Origin: SB11 sp035906255
Lineage (GTDB): Bacteria > Bacteroidota > Bacteroidia > UBA8524
Direction: 5' to 3'
DNA: 64,000 nucleotides
Assembly: GCA_035906255.1 (NCBI GenBank)
Contig: JAMIFM010000025.1
Span: 168,221-232,220, forward strand
In this document: one piece after another, positions 34,384 to 43,120 of the stretch
How the letters are laid out: every line of letters starts with the position of its first letter
How positions within the stretch are numbered: the stretch's first letter is position 1
Made by a program: the position numbers and the translations under genes
The notes under the pieces: model-generated
The model's database searches: none
Told to the model about the DNA's origin: nothing
The model's input: only the letters and a program-made list of their open reading frames with translations

Positions 34384-34391
34384 TATCTTTG
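34384..34391 (+). promoter_or_regulatory. -7 promoter element TATCTTTG for the UbiA-family gene
   Basis: An exact TAnnTTTG lies eight bases before the ATG at 34400, divergent from the element at 34261-34268. No -33 TTTG was found at the right spacing. Confidence 0.5.
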
Positions 34392-34399
34392 TTTACGCA

Positions 34400-35284
34400 A
34401 TGGCTACTTACCTCACCAGTAATCAACGGGTTTTTGTAATCAAATCGCTTGTATTTTTCAGTTTGGTACGCTGGTACAATCTATTACTTATTGCGGCCGC
34501 CCAATACCTAACGGCCATTAAAATCCTCAACCCCGATTATTCCTTTTGGCAGATTATATCTATGCCTCAATTGCATTGGATTGTATTTAGCACCGCTTTG
34601 ATTACAGCTGGAGGATACCTCATAAATGCGTTTTATGATTACGAGAAGGACCTTGCCAACCACAGTGAAGAGGTAATATTAAATAAAATTATCAGCAAGC
34701 GGTTTGCCATTAATGCCTATATGTTTTGCAACTCGTTTGCGTTGCTTATTGGGGTTGTGCTTAATATTAAGCTGGCTTTGTTTTATGCCTTGCTGATTTT
34801 TTTGTTGTGGTTTTACTCACATAAACTTAAAAAACTTCCCCTGCTGGGTAACTTTTGTGCATCGTTTTTGGCAGTAAGCGCATTCTTATCAATATGTATT
34901 TTTTATTGGGATATAAATAAACTGATAGTGATGTATGCTACCTATATCGGGTTGATAGCTCTTATTCGTGAAGTAATTAAAGACCTTGTAGCCATTAAAG
35001 GTGATATGCTATTTGGCTACAAAACATTTCCGGTATTGTTTGGGATTAAAAAAACCAAGCTGTTGCTGGTTCCCTTAATGTTGCTGTGCATACCTATCGG
35101 CTATTTTTTGTTTACCTATTTTTATCCATCCTACGCTGCTATTTACTTCTCGGTATCATTTACAGGGATTTTTGTTTGGATGTTTTATCTCATTTTTTCT
35201 ACCGATGAAAAGAACTTTAGGGAAATGGACAACTTTTATAAGTTGCTGATTGTAATGGGAGTTTTAAACATCGTTTTAGTGTAA
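34400..35284 (+). CDS. UbiA family prenyltransferase
   Basis: This polytopic inner-membrane enzyme of about 294 residues has eight or nine hydrophobic helices. Both Asp-rich metal-binding motifs of the UbiA superfamily are present: NAFYDYEKD (NxxxDxxxD) and DLVAIKGD (DxxxxxGD) followed by MLFGYKTFPVLFG. The closest type in Bacteroidota is usually annotated as (geranylgeranyl)glycerol-phosphate geranylgeranyltransferase-like, but quinone or other aromatic prenylation is possible. The ATG at 34400 is chosen because a longer upstream reading would overlap the divergent glycosyltransferase gene and the promoter at 34384-34391. The next gene begins 19 bases after the stop, so the two are probably cotranscribed. 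Confidence 0.88.
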   Translation: MATYLTSNQRVFVIKSLVFFSLVRWYNLLLIAAAQYLTAIKILNPDYSFWQIISMPQLHWIVFSTALITAGGYLINAFYDYEKDLANHSEEVILNKIISKRFAINAYMFCNSFALLIGVVLNIKLALFYALLIFLLWFYSHKLKKLPLLGNFCASFLAVSAFLSICIFYWDINKLIVMYATYIGLIALIREVIKDLVAIKGDMLFGYKTFPVLFGIKKTKLLLVPLMLLCIPIGYFLFTYFYPSYAAIYFSVSFTGIFVWMFYLIFSTDEKNFREMDNFYKLLIVMGVLNIVLV

Positions 35285-35303
35285 CCATTTTAATTTTTTT
35301 TGA

Positions 35304-36284
35304 ATGAAGAAAGCATTATTGATAGTATTTGCTTGTATAGCAACGGGTTTGTTTGCCCAAAAAGAAGATGCACCTGCTATTATTAAAGAGATAGATAAAA
35401 CGATAAAAGAGATTGATAAAGCCATACAAGGGCAACGCCCCTCTGCATACCTGATTACACCTTACCCCGGGTATTTTGAAAAGAATTTTGTTTGGCTGCG
35501 CGATAATAAAATCAGCAAGATTACTCAGTTTATGAATACCAGTTATCGTGGAGTTTGGTACACCGAGTTTTATTTTAATAATAACAGCATCGTATTAATC
35601 CGTACCGAAACTGCGCTTAAAAACCCGTCGTACCAGCATTATGAAGGTATACACGCGGTTGCCGATACAACAGGGCAGTTGTTTTATTACAGCTATAATG
35701 AGTTGGTAAGCAAACCTGAGCTCTTAATATCAAACGGCGATACCGTGTTTTGGTACAATGTGTTGATGAAACAGGGGTATGATTTGTGGGAGCAATACAA
35801 AAACCTGCAAGAGTATAACCCGTTTGCTGCGCTAAAATACGACAAGGTGGTAGCGTATAGTTATGACGGAAGGGGCGGGCAAGAAATTGTGGAGGGCGGG
35901 AAATTGAACCGCAATGCAAAAGGCAAGAAAGAACTAACAAAACAGCAAATTGATAGCTTGATTTTAACCGTCACTGATACACTAAGTTATGGTGGCGGAA
36001 GTGCTTCTTGTTTCGACCCGCATTTGGGAATTGTTTTTTATGAAGGGAAGAAAATAGTAGCACACATTAGTATTTGTTTTGAGTGCAACTCATCATCAGC
36101 CAGTTTATATTTACCTGCTGCCTACCATCACAGCATGGTGAATATTGGAGATGATTATTATGTTAAAGTTCCTTTATACGGTTTTAGTACACAAGGTAGA
36201 AAATACCTCGCAATACTATGCAACCAACTGGGATTGGACAATTGCCCATCGCTTACCGAAACTACCATTTGGGACGAAAAATAA
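35304..36284 (+). CDS. Exported protein of unknown function
   Basis: The 326-residue protein has a signal peptide MKKALLIVFACIATGLFAQ. A short helical repeat, IIKEIDKTIKEIDKAI, follows (residues 26-41). The rest is mixed alpha/beta with many aromatic residues; ICFECNSSSASLYLPA near residue 253 has a Cys-x2-Cys pair that could bind metal or form a disulphide. I recognise no family. It lies 19 bases after the UbiA-type gene and shares the terminator hairpin at 36312-36344 with the convergent PKD gene. Confidence 0.65.
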   Translation: MKKALLIVFACIATGLFAQKEDAPAIIKEIDKTIKEIDKAIQGQRPSAYLITPYPGYFEKNFVWLRDNKISKITQFMNTSYRGVWYTEFYFNNNSIVLIRTETALKNPSYQHYEGIHAVADTTGQLFYYSYNELVSKPELLISNGDTVFWYNVLMKQGYDLWEQYKNLQEYNPFAALKYDKVVAYSYDGRGGQEIVEGGKLNRNAKGKKELTKQQIDSLILTVTDTLSYGGGSASCFDPHLGIVFYEGKKIVAHISICFECNSSSASLYLPAAYHHSMVNIGDDYYVKVPLYGFSTQGRKYLAILCNQLGLDNCPSLTETTIWDEK

Positions 36285-36311
36285 CCCATTAAACAAACTC
36301 AATAAAATAAT

Positions 36312-36344
36312 AAAGCCCGCTTAGAAAAATTCTAAACGGGCTTT
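36312..36344. terminator. Bidirectional terminator between convergent genes
   Basis: A 15-base stem (36312-36326 with 36330-36344, one C-A mismatch) and an AAA loop lie between the convergent stops at 36284 and 36372. Confidence 0.75.
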
Positions 36345-36371
36345 CGTGGTTTATTAAAAAAACCGAAGCAA

Positions 36372-39300
36372 TTACTTGCTCACGGTCAGTTTCACAGTTT
36401 GTACACCGGTAGGTGTATTAATGTTTAAGTAATAAATACCGGTTGGTTGTGTGCTCAAATCAATTTCAGTAATGCCTGAAACCGTTTGTGCTGGTTGGGT
36501 AGCAACCAAACGACCTAATACATCAGTAACGGTAATACCTTGTATAGCAGTTACACCAGCATTGCTGTAATCAACAAAGAACTTACCGCTTGATGGGTTA
36601 GGATAAACACCTACTTTGCCCGTGTTGGCTGTATTTTCAACGCCCAAAACGTTAATCCAAATAGTATCAATACCATTGGCAACGCAACCTTCGGCAGTAG
36701 TTACAGTAAGGTGTACAATGTAACGTCCGTCAATAGGATACCTGTATTTAGGGTTTTGGTCGGCCGATGTAGAACCGTCACCAAACTGCCAGTAGTAAGT
36801 AAAGCCTGTACCGGTAGTATTAGTTGCAAAGCTGTAACCGCCATCACCAGTGCTTGCAGTTGTTGAATTAATATTCACCGCAGGAACATTATTAACTATT
36901 ACCGAAATGGCTTTAGTATCGGTACATCCGTTAGGGTGCAATGCAGTTAATGTAGCATTGTAAGAACCATCAGCAGCATAAACTACCGAAGGCCTTGTAT
37001 CGGTTGAAGAATCGCCGTTACCAAACATCCACTTATAAGTTAAAGGCTCGTTGTCATCAGTACGAGAATTGTTATCAAACAAAGTAGGTTGTCCTTCGCA
37101 AACAGTGGCTGCAATAAAGTCGGCGGCAGGTTTTAGCTTAATAGTAACTGACGACCTGTGCTCACTGGTACATCCGTTTGTGCTTGATGATTTTAATACA
37201 ACTTCGTACGTATTGGGGCTTGCATATTGATGCGTAGGGCTGCTGCTGTTAGAGTTGTTGCCATCGCCAAATTCCCATTCATAAGTATTCATATGACCTG
37301 CGGGAACGGTAGTTGTATTAGTAAAGTTAATAGGTTGGTTGGTACAAGTTGATGGAGACATAGTGAAGTTTGAAACCGGGGTTTCGCGCAATGTAACAGC
37401 TTTGGTTACACTATCAGCACAACCCAAGTTTGTGTTGGCCACAAGGGTTACGTTAAATGTTTGGAAACTGTTATAAGTATGGCTGGGGTTGTGTTCAGTA
37501 GCAATAATACCATCACCGAACTTCCATACATAGCTGGCCGAACCAAATGCAGGGGCAGCTGATGCGTTCGTAAAATCAACATCGCCATTATCACACTGGA
37601 TAGGGGTGAAGGTGAAATCGGGGGTTGAACGTGGTGCTTGGGTAACGTGTTTAGCAATAGTTGAAGTACAACCATTAACTGTAACTTTTAAAGTAACCAA
37701 GTATATACCGGGGGTGCTGTACAATTTGCTGGGGGCAGTGCCTGAGGCTGTGCTCGCAGGGCTGGTTCCAAAATCCCAGTTAAAAGTGGCTGCGCCTGAG
37801 GGCAAAGTTGAATTATCACTCATGGTAACAGCAGTGCCTTCGCAAGCATTAGTAAAGCCAAAGTTAGCAACAGGTATTTGGAATACATTAACGGTTTGTG
37901 TAATACTATCCGTGTAGCCATAAGGTGAAGTAACCACCAGTTTAACATTGTAACTGCCGGCACCTGCAAACGTTTTTGATGGCTGGCCGACGTTTGAAGT
38001 AGTACCATCCCCGAAATCCCAGAAGAAGCTCATCGCACCACTCGCAATTTTAGATGTATTATTAAAAGTCACCACATCTTTATCACACACGTTGGGAGCT
38101 ACAAAACCTGATTTTGGCCTTGGGGCTACAAAAATGTACCTTGAAAGCGTTGAATCACACCCTGTTGTTGTATTGCGAACCTTGAATGAAATAATAATGG
38201 TACTATCAGCAAGCAAAGTATCAGGGGTAAAAGTGGTTTTAGCATTGGTTGCACCCGATGGGTTAGTATACGTATAGTATGTACCGGCGATGGTTCTGCC
38301 TGTATTAGTTTTAACCGTAAATCCGGTAATATTCCAAGTAGTATTATACGCAGAATTAGCGAAGCCTGTAGGCGGAGTAATTTCAAAACTCAATTGGTCG
38401 CCTGATGCAACAACATCAGGGTCGCCGCTTGTACCTGATGTTAAAGGACGTGTTGTTGTAAACGGTGTACCCTTGCTGATAGTTGAGTTTGATGGTGACG
38501 CATTAACGGTTACGGTAGAAAAAGCAGTATCATTTGAAGCTACAACGTCGCCTTGGATATTGATAGCTTTTACAGTTAGGTTAGTACCTGCTACGCGAGA
38601 TACAAACAAACCGGGGATAGTAATTGTGGTGTCTTTACCGCCTGCAAGGTTGTTAAGTTTTAACATGTGAGGAATCCTATCAGGGCCAACATCTACAGCC
38701 ATGTCCATTTGTGGAGCAGGAAAAGCACTGTTGTTTCTTAAGTGTACGGTTACATCAGCAGGGTGGTGCGTACATACAGGGTTAGGAGCTACTGAAACAC
38801 TTAGTAACGAGATTTCAGGGTTACAAGCATTGTTTTTGCAATAGCTTATATCATCCATCCAAAACTCAGTATTGCTGTTAGCAGGGAAAATATCAAGGTA
38901 CGATACAGGGTTGGTGTTCGTAAACGTTCCTTGCGAAACATTGTCAATAAACACTTCCCATTGGTCGGTATCAAGGTTAATATCAATAGCTAACTCAAAC
39001 CAACGGTTTTGAGGATAAGTACCATTAATATAGCCCAAACCTTCAAAAGTGCCCCCACCGTAAAGGAAAAATTCAAGAGCCCACAACGAACCTGTAAAAG
39101 TTCCGCCTTGGAAATTGAAGTAGGCTTCTTTTCCGGTAGGAACAAAAAGCTTTGCAGTAAATTTAAAACGGCCACTGCTGTTTACGCCACCAAAAGGCAA
39201 TACAACATCGTTGGGGCCGCCCCCGAAAGGTGAGTTAAAATAAATTGATTTTGTGCCGCTTGAAGCATTTGTAGTAACAACTTGCACATCTTCAGAACCG

Positions 39301-39449
39301 CCTTCAATACCGCTCCATGTTGTCCAAACAGGAGATGCAGGGCCTAAATATGTGTTTGCTGTGTAGGATTCAAAATCCTCGTAGAATATTTGGGAAAATG
39401 CTGTAGTGCACCCAAATACAAATAGTAGGAGAGTAGATATTTTTTTCAT
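36372..39449 (-). CDS. Large T9SS cargo protein with six PKD domains and a type A sorting domain
   Basis: This 1025-residue secreted protein has a signal peptide MKKISTLLLFVFGCTTAFSQ. Residues about 20-215 form a lectin/laminin-G-like sandwich (FYEDFESYTANTYLG ... WELAIDINLDTDQWEVFIDN ... MDDISYC). A CARDB-like strand domain follows, then six PKD repeats, each with a 'W.FG.G' and 'Y....Y.V.L' pattern (FWDFGDGTT, NWDFGTSP, VWKFGDGI, EWEFGDGN, KWMFGNGD, YWQFGDGS). The C-terminal type A sorting domain is VGVYPNPSSGKFFVDY ... TGIYYLNINTPTGVQTVKLTVSK. It should be exported by T9SS and anchored at the surface; adhesion or polymer binding is inferred from the domains. No catalytic motif was seen. 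The 270 bases upstream contain no gene or clear promoter. Confidence 0.88.
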   Translation of the reverse strand: MKKISTLLLFVFGCTTAFSQIFYEDFESYTANTYLGPASPVWTTWSGIEGGSEDVQVVTTNASSGTKSIYFNSPFGGGPNDVVLPFGGVNSSGRFKFTAKLFVPTGKEAYFNFQGGTFTGSLWALEFFLYGGGTFEGLGYINGTYPQNRWFELAIDINLDTDQWEVFIDNVSQGTFTNTNPVSYLDIFPANSNTEFWMDDISYCKNNACNPEISLLSVSVAPNPVCTHHPADVTVHLRNNSAFPAPQMDMAVDVGPDRIPHMLKLNNLAGGKDTTITIPGLFVSRVAGTNLTVKAINIQGDVVASNDTAFSTVTVNASPSNSTISKGTPFTTTRPLTSGTSGDPDVVASGDQLSFEITPPTGFANSAYNTTWNITGFTVKTNTGRTIAGTYYTYTNPSGATNAKTTFTPDTLLADSTIIISFKVRNTTTGCDSTLSRYIFVAPRPKSGFVAPNVCDKDVVTFNNTSKIASGAMSFFWDFGDGTTSNVGQPSKTFAGAGSYNVKLVVTSPYGYTDSITQTVNVFQIPVANFGFTNACEGTAVTMSDNSTLPSGAATFNWDFGTSPASTASGTAPSKLYSTPGIYLVTLKVTVNGCTSTIAKHVTQAPRSTPDFTFTPIQCDNGDVDFTNASAAPAFGSASYVWKFGDGIIATEHNPSHTYNSFQTFNVTLVANTNLGCADSVTKAVTLRETPVSNFTMSPSTCTNQPINFTNTTTVPAGHMNTYEWEFGDGNNSNSSSPTHQYASPNTYEVVLKSSSTNGCTSEHRSSVTIKLKPAADFIAATVCEGQPTLFDNNSRTDDNEPLTYKWMFGNGDSSTDTRPSVVYAADGSYNATLTALHPNGCTDTKAISVIVNNVPAVNINSTTASTGDGGYSFATNTTGTGFTYYWQFGDGSTSADQNPKYRYPIDGRYIVHLTVTTAEGCVANGIDTIWINVLGVENTANTGKVGVYPNPSSGKFFVDYSNAGVTAIQGITVTDVLGRLVATQPAQTVSGITEIDLSTQPTGIYYLNINTPTGVQTVKLTVSK

Positions 39450-39720
39450 AACTTAAATTGGTTTCCTTAGCCTAGTAACATCGTTCATCTGTTTTTATCC
39501 CATCAAAACAGCAAACATCACACACAAATTCTTTTTGGTATCTAATAGCTTGCCAATGAACGAATTAGAGCCGAATTTAACGAAAAACCGATTAAAATCA
39601 AGATTATATCGACGGATTTCGTATAATATTTTATAATAACCTCTGATACAATCAGGTGTGAATAAATGATAAATTTAATAACGGCACGCTAAGTTGAGGT
39701 ACAAAACTGATAAAATAAAA

Positions 39721-39746
39721 AAAGCCCTGCATTTGTGCAGGGCTTT
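39721..39746 (-). terminator. Terminator of the tRNA-Ser gene
   Basis: AAAGCCCTGCA (39721-39731) pairs with TGCAGGGCTTT (39736-39746) around a four-base loop; on the minus strand a T run follows (A-run at 39713-39720). It starts nine bases after the tRNA end. Confidence 0.88.
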
Positions 39747-39754
39747 CTACGGAG

Positions 39755-39841
39755 CGGAGAGGGCGGGATTCGAACCCGCGATACAGTTTCCCGTATGCCA
39801 GTTTAGCAAACTGGTGCTTTCGGCCTCTCAGCCACCTCTCC
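39755..39841 (-). tRNA. tRNA-Ser(GCU)
   Basis: An 87-base gene on the minus strand. The acceptor stem GGAGAGG/CCTCTCC, the anticodon stem-loop CAGTTTGCTAAACTG with anticodon GCU, a long variable arm (class II tRNA, ATACGGGAAACTGTAT) and the T arm GCGGG-TTCGAAT-CCCGC are all present. The discriminator base is G and CCA is not encoded. It reads AGC and AGU codons. Confidence 0.96.
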
Positions 39842-39854
39842 GTTTTAAGGAGTG

Positions 39855-39885
39855 CAAAAATACAATCCCTGTATCAAATTGCAAA
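39855..39885 (-). promoter_or_regulatory. Consensus promoter of tRNA-Ser
   Basis: On the minus strand, TTTG (39885-39882), a spacer of exactly 19 bases, then TATTTTTG (39862-39855) match the Bacteroidota housekeeping promoter perfectly. The tRNA 5' end lies 13 bases after the -7 box, so a short 5' leader must be removed by RNase P. Confidence 0.8.
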
Positions 39886-39949
39886 TAATATTTCACTCTT
39901 GCAGGTAAAAATAGATGTAGGGAATGCGTTTTTGTTTGATTTTCAATGA

Positions 39950-40672
39950 CTATGATAATACTTCTGCCAATACTTTGTGGGCTTTTACTTCACCAAAGCC
40001 GTCAATGTGCAGCCTGTAATAATGCAGTAACGCATCCAATAACAAACGGCGGTTAGTTGATGGTATTCCTATTGAATCAATCATGTCAGGCTTTGCAAGG
40101 CATAAATCGTATAAGTATTTAGCCTGCACGGTATCAAAATACAACGGGTGTCCGGTTTCGTGTGTGAAGATACCTTGAGCGGGGAGGAATATAGAATCAG
40201 GGTTCCAGCTATCAATATCAGGAAAAAAGCCAAGATATTTTGATAGCTGCACTAACCAATATACAGGGTAGGCTGCGGGCAGTTTAGGTACAGTATCAGC
40301 CCAGCAAATATGATGGTACAGAAAGCCAAAAAGAGCTTCGTTTTTTTCTTTTTCAATAATTACCTTGTTCAATACCTCTTGCATAAACAATACCGCCGAT
40401 GTTTTGGCAATATCAGTATACAAACTGTGTAAAACGGGTTGGCAGCGCAGCTCTTTTATACGTTGCAAATTTGCATTGGCACGTTGGTACAAATCGGTTT
40501 CCGCAAGGCTAAGCGGTTGCAGGTGGGCAGCATTAATAGCGGCCTTTTTACTACGTATATTATTGATAATAAAAGACTCTAACCCAAACTCTTCGGTATA
40601 AAAACGGGCTATAACGCTGTTTTCGGCATATTTCAACGTTTTTAGCAGTATGGTACGGGTTTTAACTAACAA
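39950..40672 (-). CDS. recO: DNA repair protein RecO
   Basis: The 240-residue protein has an N-terminal OB fold with the typical opening MLVKTRTILLKTLKYAENSVIARFYTEEFGLESFIINNIRSKK, followed by the helical C-terminal domain. RecO works with RecR to load RecA onto SSB-coated single-stranded DNA during gap repair. The zinc-binding cysteines found in many RecO proteins are absent, as is usual in Bacteroidota. Translation appears to start at a TTG (40672). It lies 12 bases downstream of porZ on the same strand, so the two are cotranscribed. Family confidence is high. Confidence 0.93.
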   Translation of the reverse strand: MLVKTRTILLKTLKYAENSVIARFYTEEFGLESFIINNIRSKKAAINAAHLQPLSLAETDLYQRANANLQRIKELRCQPVLHSLYTDIAKTSAVLFMQEVLNKVIIEKEKNEALFGFLYHHICWADTVPKLPAAYPVYWLVQLSKYLGFFPDIDSWNPDSIFLPAQGIFTHETGHPLYFDTVQAKYLYDLCLAKPDMIDSIGIPSTNRRLLLDALLHYYRLHIDGFGEVKAHKVLAEVLS

Positions 40673-40684
40673 AATCCTTTGGGA

Positions 40685-42940
40685 TTATTTACCCCCGTTT
40701 ATTACCAAAATTTTAGCCACATTAGTGTCGCTGGCATCATCAGTACCGCTAAACACCAAATATACGCCGGTAGAGGCTTTACGTCCGTCAAAACTGCGGC
40801 CGTTCCAAGTTGCCATACCTCCGTTGGCCACTGTTTCATAAATAAGGTTTCCGGCTATATCAGTAATTTTCACCGTAGCATCTTGAGCCAGCCCCCGAAT
40901 AGAAATAGGTCCGTCAAAATCTTCACGTACGGGATTGGGATACACAAGCACATCCTCGTGGGTTTCTTTTGCTACTGTGGCATCACCTTTATACGATATA
41001 ATGCCCCTGTCGGTAGCAAAAAACACTTCCCCTGTTTTTTCGTTCACTGTAATTTCAAGCACGTTGTTTGAAAAAAGCGGACTGTTATCAACATTAAAAT
41101 TATGGAGAATGGATTGCCCGTCGGCCGCAATTAGCCATGCACCGTTATTGGTACCTACCCATTTACGGTTACCCCCGTCAACATAAATACAGTTAATAAC
41201 CTCAGCACCCAATAAATAACCAGAATTTGTACCCTCGCCGGTAACAATACGGCGGGCATCTGATGGTTTATCAGAAAATATATTTGATGGGTTAGAAAAC
41301 ACCACCAACCCTTTTAGCGTACCCACCCAAATTTCCCCGTCACGGTCTTTCGCAATACAATTCACTTGATTATCAGGCAAGGCTCCGCTGCCTTCGTTCA
41401 TATTTAGCAGTTTTGGGCCTAAGTCATCATTTCGGTTCAGCGGGGTTTTATTATCATCATACACCACCATACCAAATCCATTGTTTCGAGGAGCAATAAT
41501 CCATTTGCGGTTACGGTCGTCCACAACAATCTGGCTCACAAAACTTACGCTACCCAAAGGCATCGCTGCCCATTGTCCGTCAACGGTGCGCACCACAAGA
41601 GCAGAATCAGTACCGTAATTACTCATCCATAAGTGTCCCTCATTATCAATGGCCATTCCGGCCAAAAAGTTGATAATATTAAATTTTAAACGGCTGTTGG
41701 TGGGGTTGTACACCTCTTGTACCACACCGTTGCGCATACGTACCAACCCTTGCCAGTAGGCACCCAGCCATACATCTTTAGTGTTAGGGTCTGTTGTTAC
41801 AGCAAAAAAATCGCGTAAACTGTCCGTTTGCGCATTGGGGTGTTCTAAACTGTTTATCCATTGGTCGTTTACATACCTGTAATAACCGTTAAGACTGAAC
41901 GAAAATGTATAGTTACCGCCAATCAATCCGCCGCCTACAATTACTTCATCGCCAATGCTTGCCATTTTACCTACAGGTAAATTATAAGGGCCGTTGGGCT
42001 GGGTAAAAGTGAGATTACCATCAGGCAGTAATTGTATGGTTCCAGCATTGTCAGTAGTGTACCAAATGCTGCCGTCGTTAGCCACCATTGCGTGCTTGAT
42101 AGTGTTTATAAAGCGCGCACTGATAGAAAGATTCTTCTCAATAGTTAACAAAGAGTCTCTGCGACTCAGGTATAGTTTATCGGCAGTAGTGTGAATATTA
42201 TTATAAGTGGCAGGGCCTGCAAGTCCCGTCCAAACGGTTCCGTCGTAGTATTTCGCATGAGTTTTGCCTACACTGAATAATTTATTATCAAACAATTGTA
42301 AAAACTTGGTGTAGCCGGTATCAAATTTCGTCCACGATGAAGGGTCGTTCAAATTTAAACCCACCATAGGTGCTCTGTAAATACCGTTATCAGTAGCGGC
42401 ATACATTTTATTATTCCATACAGTTACATCCAGCACATCACCAATGTTAAGGTCTTTATACGAGGCACGTATTTCAGGGTCTTCCACCTCACTTAAATCA
42501 AGCTCAACAATACCAAACGTGCAGGCAAGGTAGGCCACATTATTGCCAAACATTATGTTGGTAACGTTCTTCGAGCCGCTCACTTGGGCACGTTGTATAT
42601 CAGTAACGTTGATTATTTTACCGTTGTGTACCAAATCAAGATTGGCATCTTGGTAAGCAATAATCAAAACATCGTTTGCAGCATTGTATTTAATAGTACT
42701 AACAGCAATGTCGGAAAAGCCTTGCACTTTCGATAAACGTTCAGAACCGCCCGCCTCTTTATCATACCTGTAAAAGCCATACGACGCCCACGTATATACA
42801 TACCTTGGAGTTTCGGCGACGCCCAATGTGTTTTTAAACGGAAGATGGATGCGCCATTGCCCTGTGCCAATTTGCTGGGCATGAGCTAAAATGCTGAACA
42901 AGCCGATAAATACTATAAGTGCTGCGTGGCGTTTAAACAT
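40685..42940 (-). CDS. porZ: PorZ-like T9SS attachment-complex protein (double beta-propeller, sorting domain)
   Basis: This 751-residue exported protein has a signal peptide MFKRHAALIVFIGLFSILAHAQ. Two seven-bladed-type propellers are suggested by repeated two-component-regulator-propeller blades (TWASYGFYRYD, VLIIAYQDANLDLV, KMYAATDNGIYR, HLWMSNYGTDSALV, EIWVGTLKGLVVF, KWVGTNNGAWLI). The C-terminus is a type A-like sorting domain (VLVYPNPVREDF ... GRKASTGVYLVFSG). The length and the N-terminal IGTGQWRIHLPF opening are those of PorZ, which binds anionic lipopolysaccharide and presents it to the PorU sortase. The pairing with recO immediately downstream is also seen in other Bacteroidota as far as I recall. 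A generic propeller cargo protein is the alternative. Confidence 0.82.
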   Translation of the reverse strand: MFKRHAALIVFIGLFSILAHAQQIGTGQWRIHLPFKNTLGVAETPRYVYTWASYGFYRYDKEAGGSERLSKVQGFSDIAVSTIKYNAANDVLIIAYQDANLDLVHNGKIINVTDIQRAQVSGSKNVTNIMFGNNVAYLACTFGIVELDLSEVEDPEIRASYKDLNIGDVLDVTVWNNKMYAATDNGIYRAPMVGLNLNDPSSWTKFDTGYTKFLQLFDNKLFSVGKTHAKYYDGTVWTGLAGPATYNNIHTTADKLYLSRRDSLLTIEKNLSISARFINTIKHAMVANDGSIWYTTDNAGTIQLLPDGNLTFTQPNGPYNLPVGKMASIGDEVIVGGGLIGGNYTFSFSLNGYYRYVNDQWINSLEHPNAQTDSLRDFFAVTTDPNTKDVWLGAYWQGLVRMRNGVVQEVYNPTNSRLKFNIINFLAGMAIDNEGHLWMSNYGTDSALVVRTVDGQWAAMPLGSVSFVSQIVVDDRNRKWIIAPRNNGFGMVVYDDNKTPLNRNDDLGPKLLNMNEGSGALPDNQVNCIAKDRDGEIWVGTLKGLVVFSNPSNIFSDKPSDARRIVTGEGTNSGYLLGAEVINCIYVDGGNRKWVGTNNGAWLIAADGQSILHNFNVDNSPLFSNNVLEITVNEKTGEVFFATDRGIISYKGDATVAKETHEDVLVYPNPVREDFDGPISIRGLAQDATVKITDIAGNLIYETVANGGMATWNGRSFDGRKASTGVYLVFSGTDDASDTNVAKILVINGGK

Positions 42941-43096
42941 AACTACAATATTAAGACAGAAAACGGATTGGGTTTGTTGAATTTTATTTGGTTAGTTACA
43001 CATAGCTAAACGAAAAATGAAAAATTTTAGCATAAAAGGCATAAAGTGCTGTGTGTTTGCTGCGTAGGTTGATTTAGTATAGATGGGATAAAATGT

Positions 43097-43104
43097 TACC
43101 TTTG
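43097..43104 (+). promoter_or_regulatory. -7 promoter element TACCTTTG for the MMPL gene
   Basis: An exact TAnnTTTG lies 16 bases before the ATG at 43121. TTTA at 43073-43076, 20 bases upstream, is one base off the -33 consensus. Confidence 0.55.
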
Positions 43105-43120
43105 CACCTTTCGTAAAAAA

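Noticed and set aside
39755..39841. tRNA as an integration site for a genomic island
   Set aside because: No duplicated tRNA 3' end and no integrase were seen in the flanking DNA.
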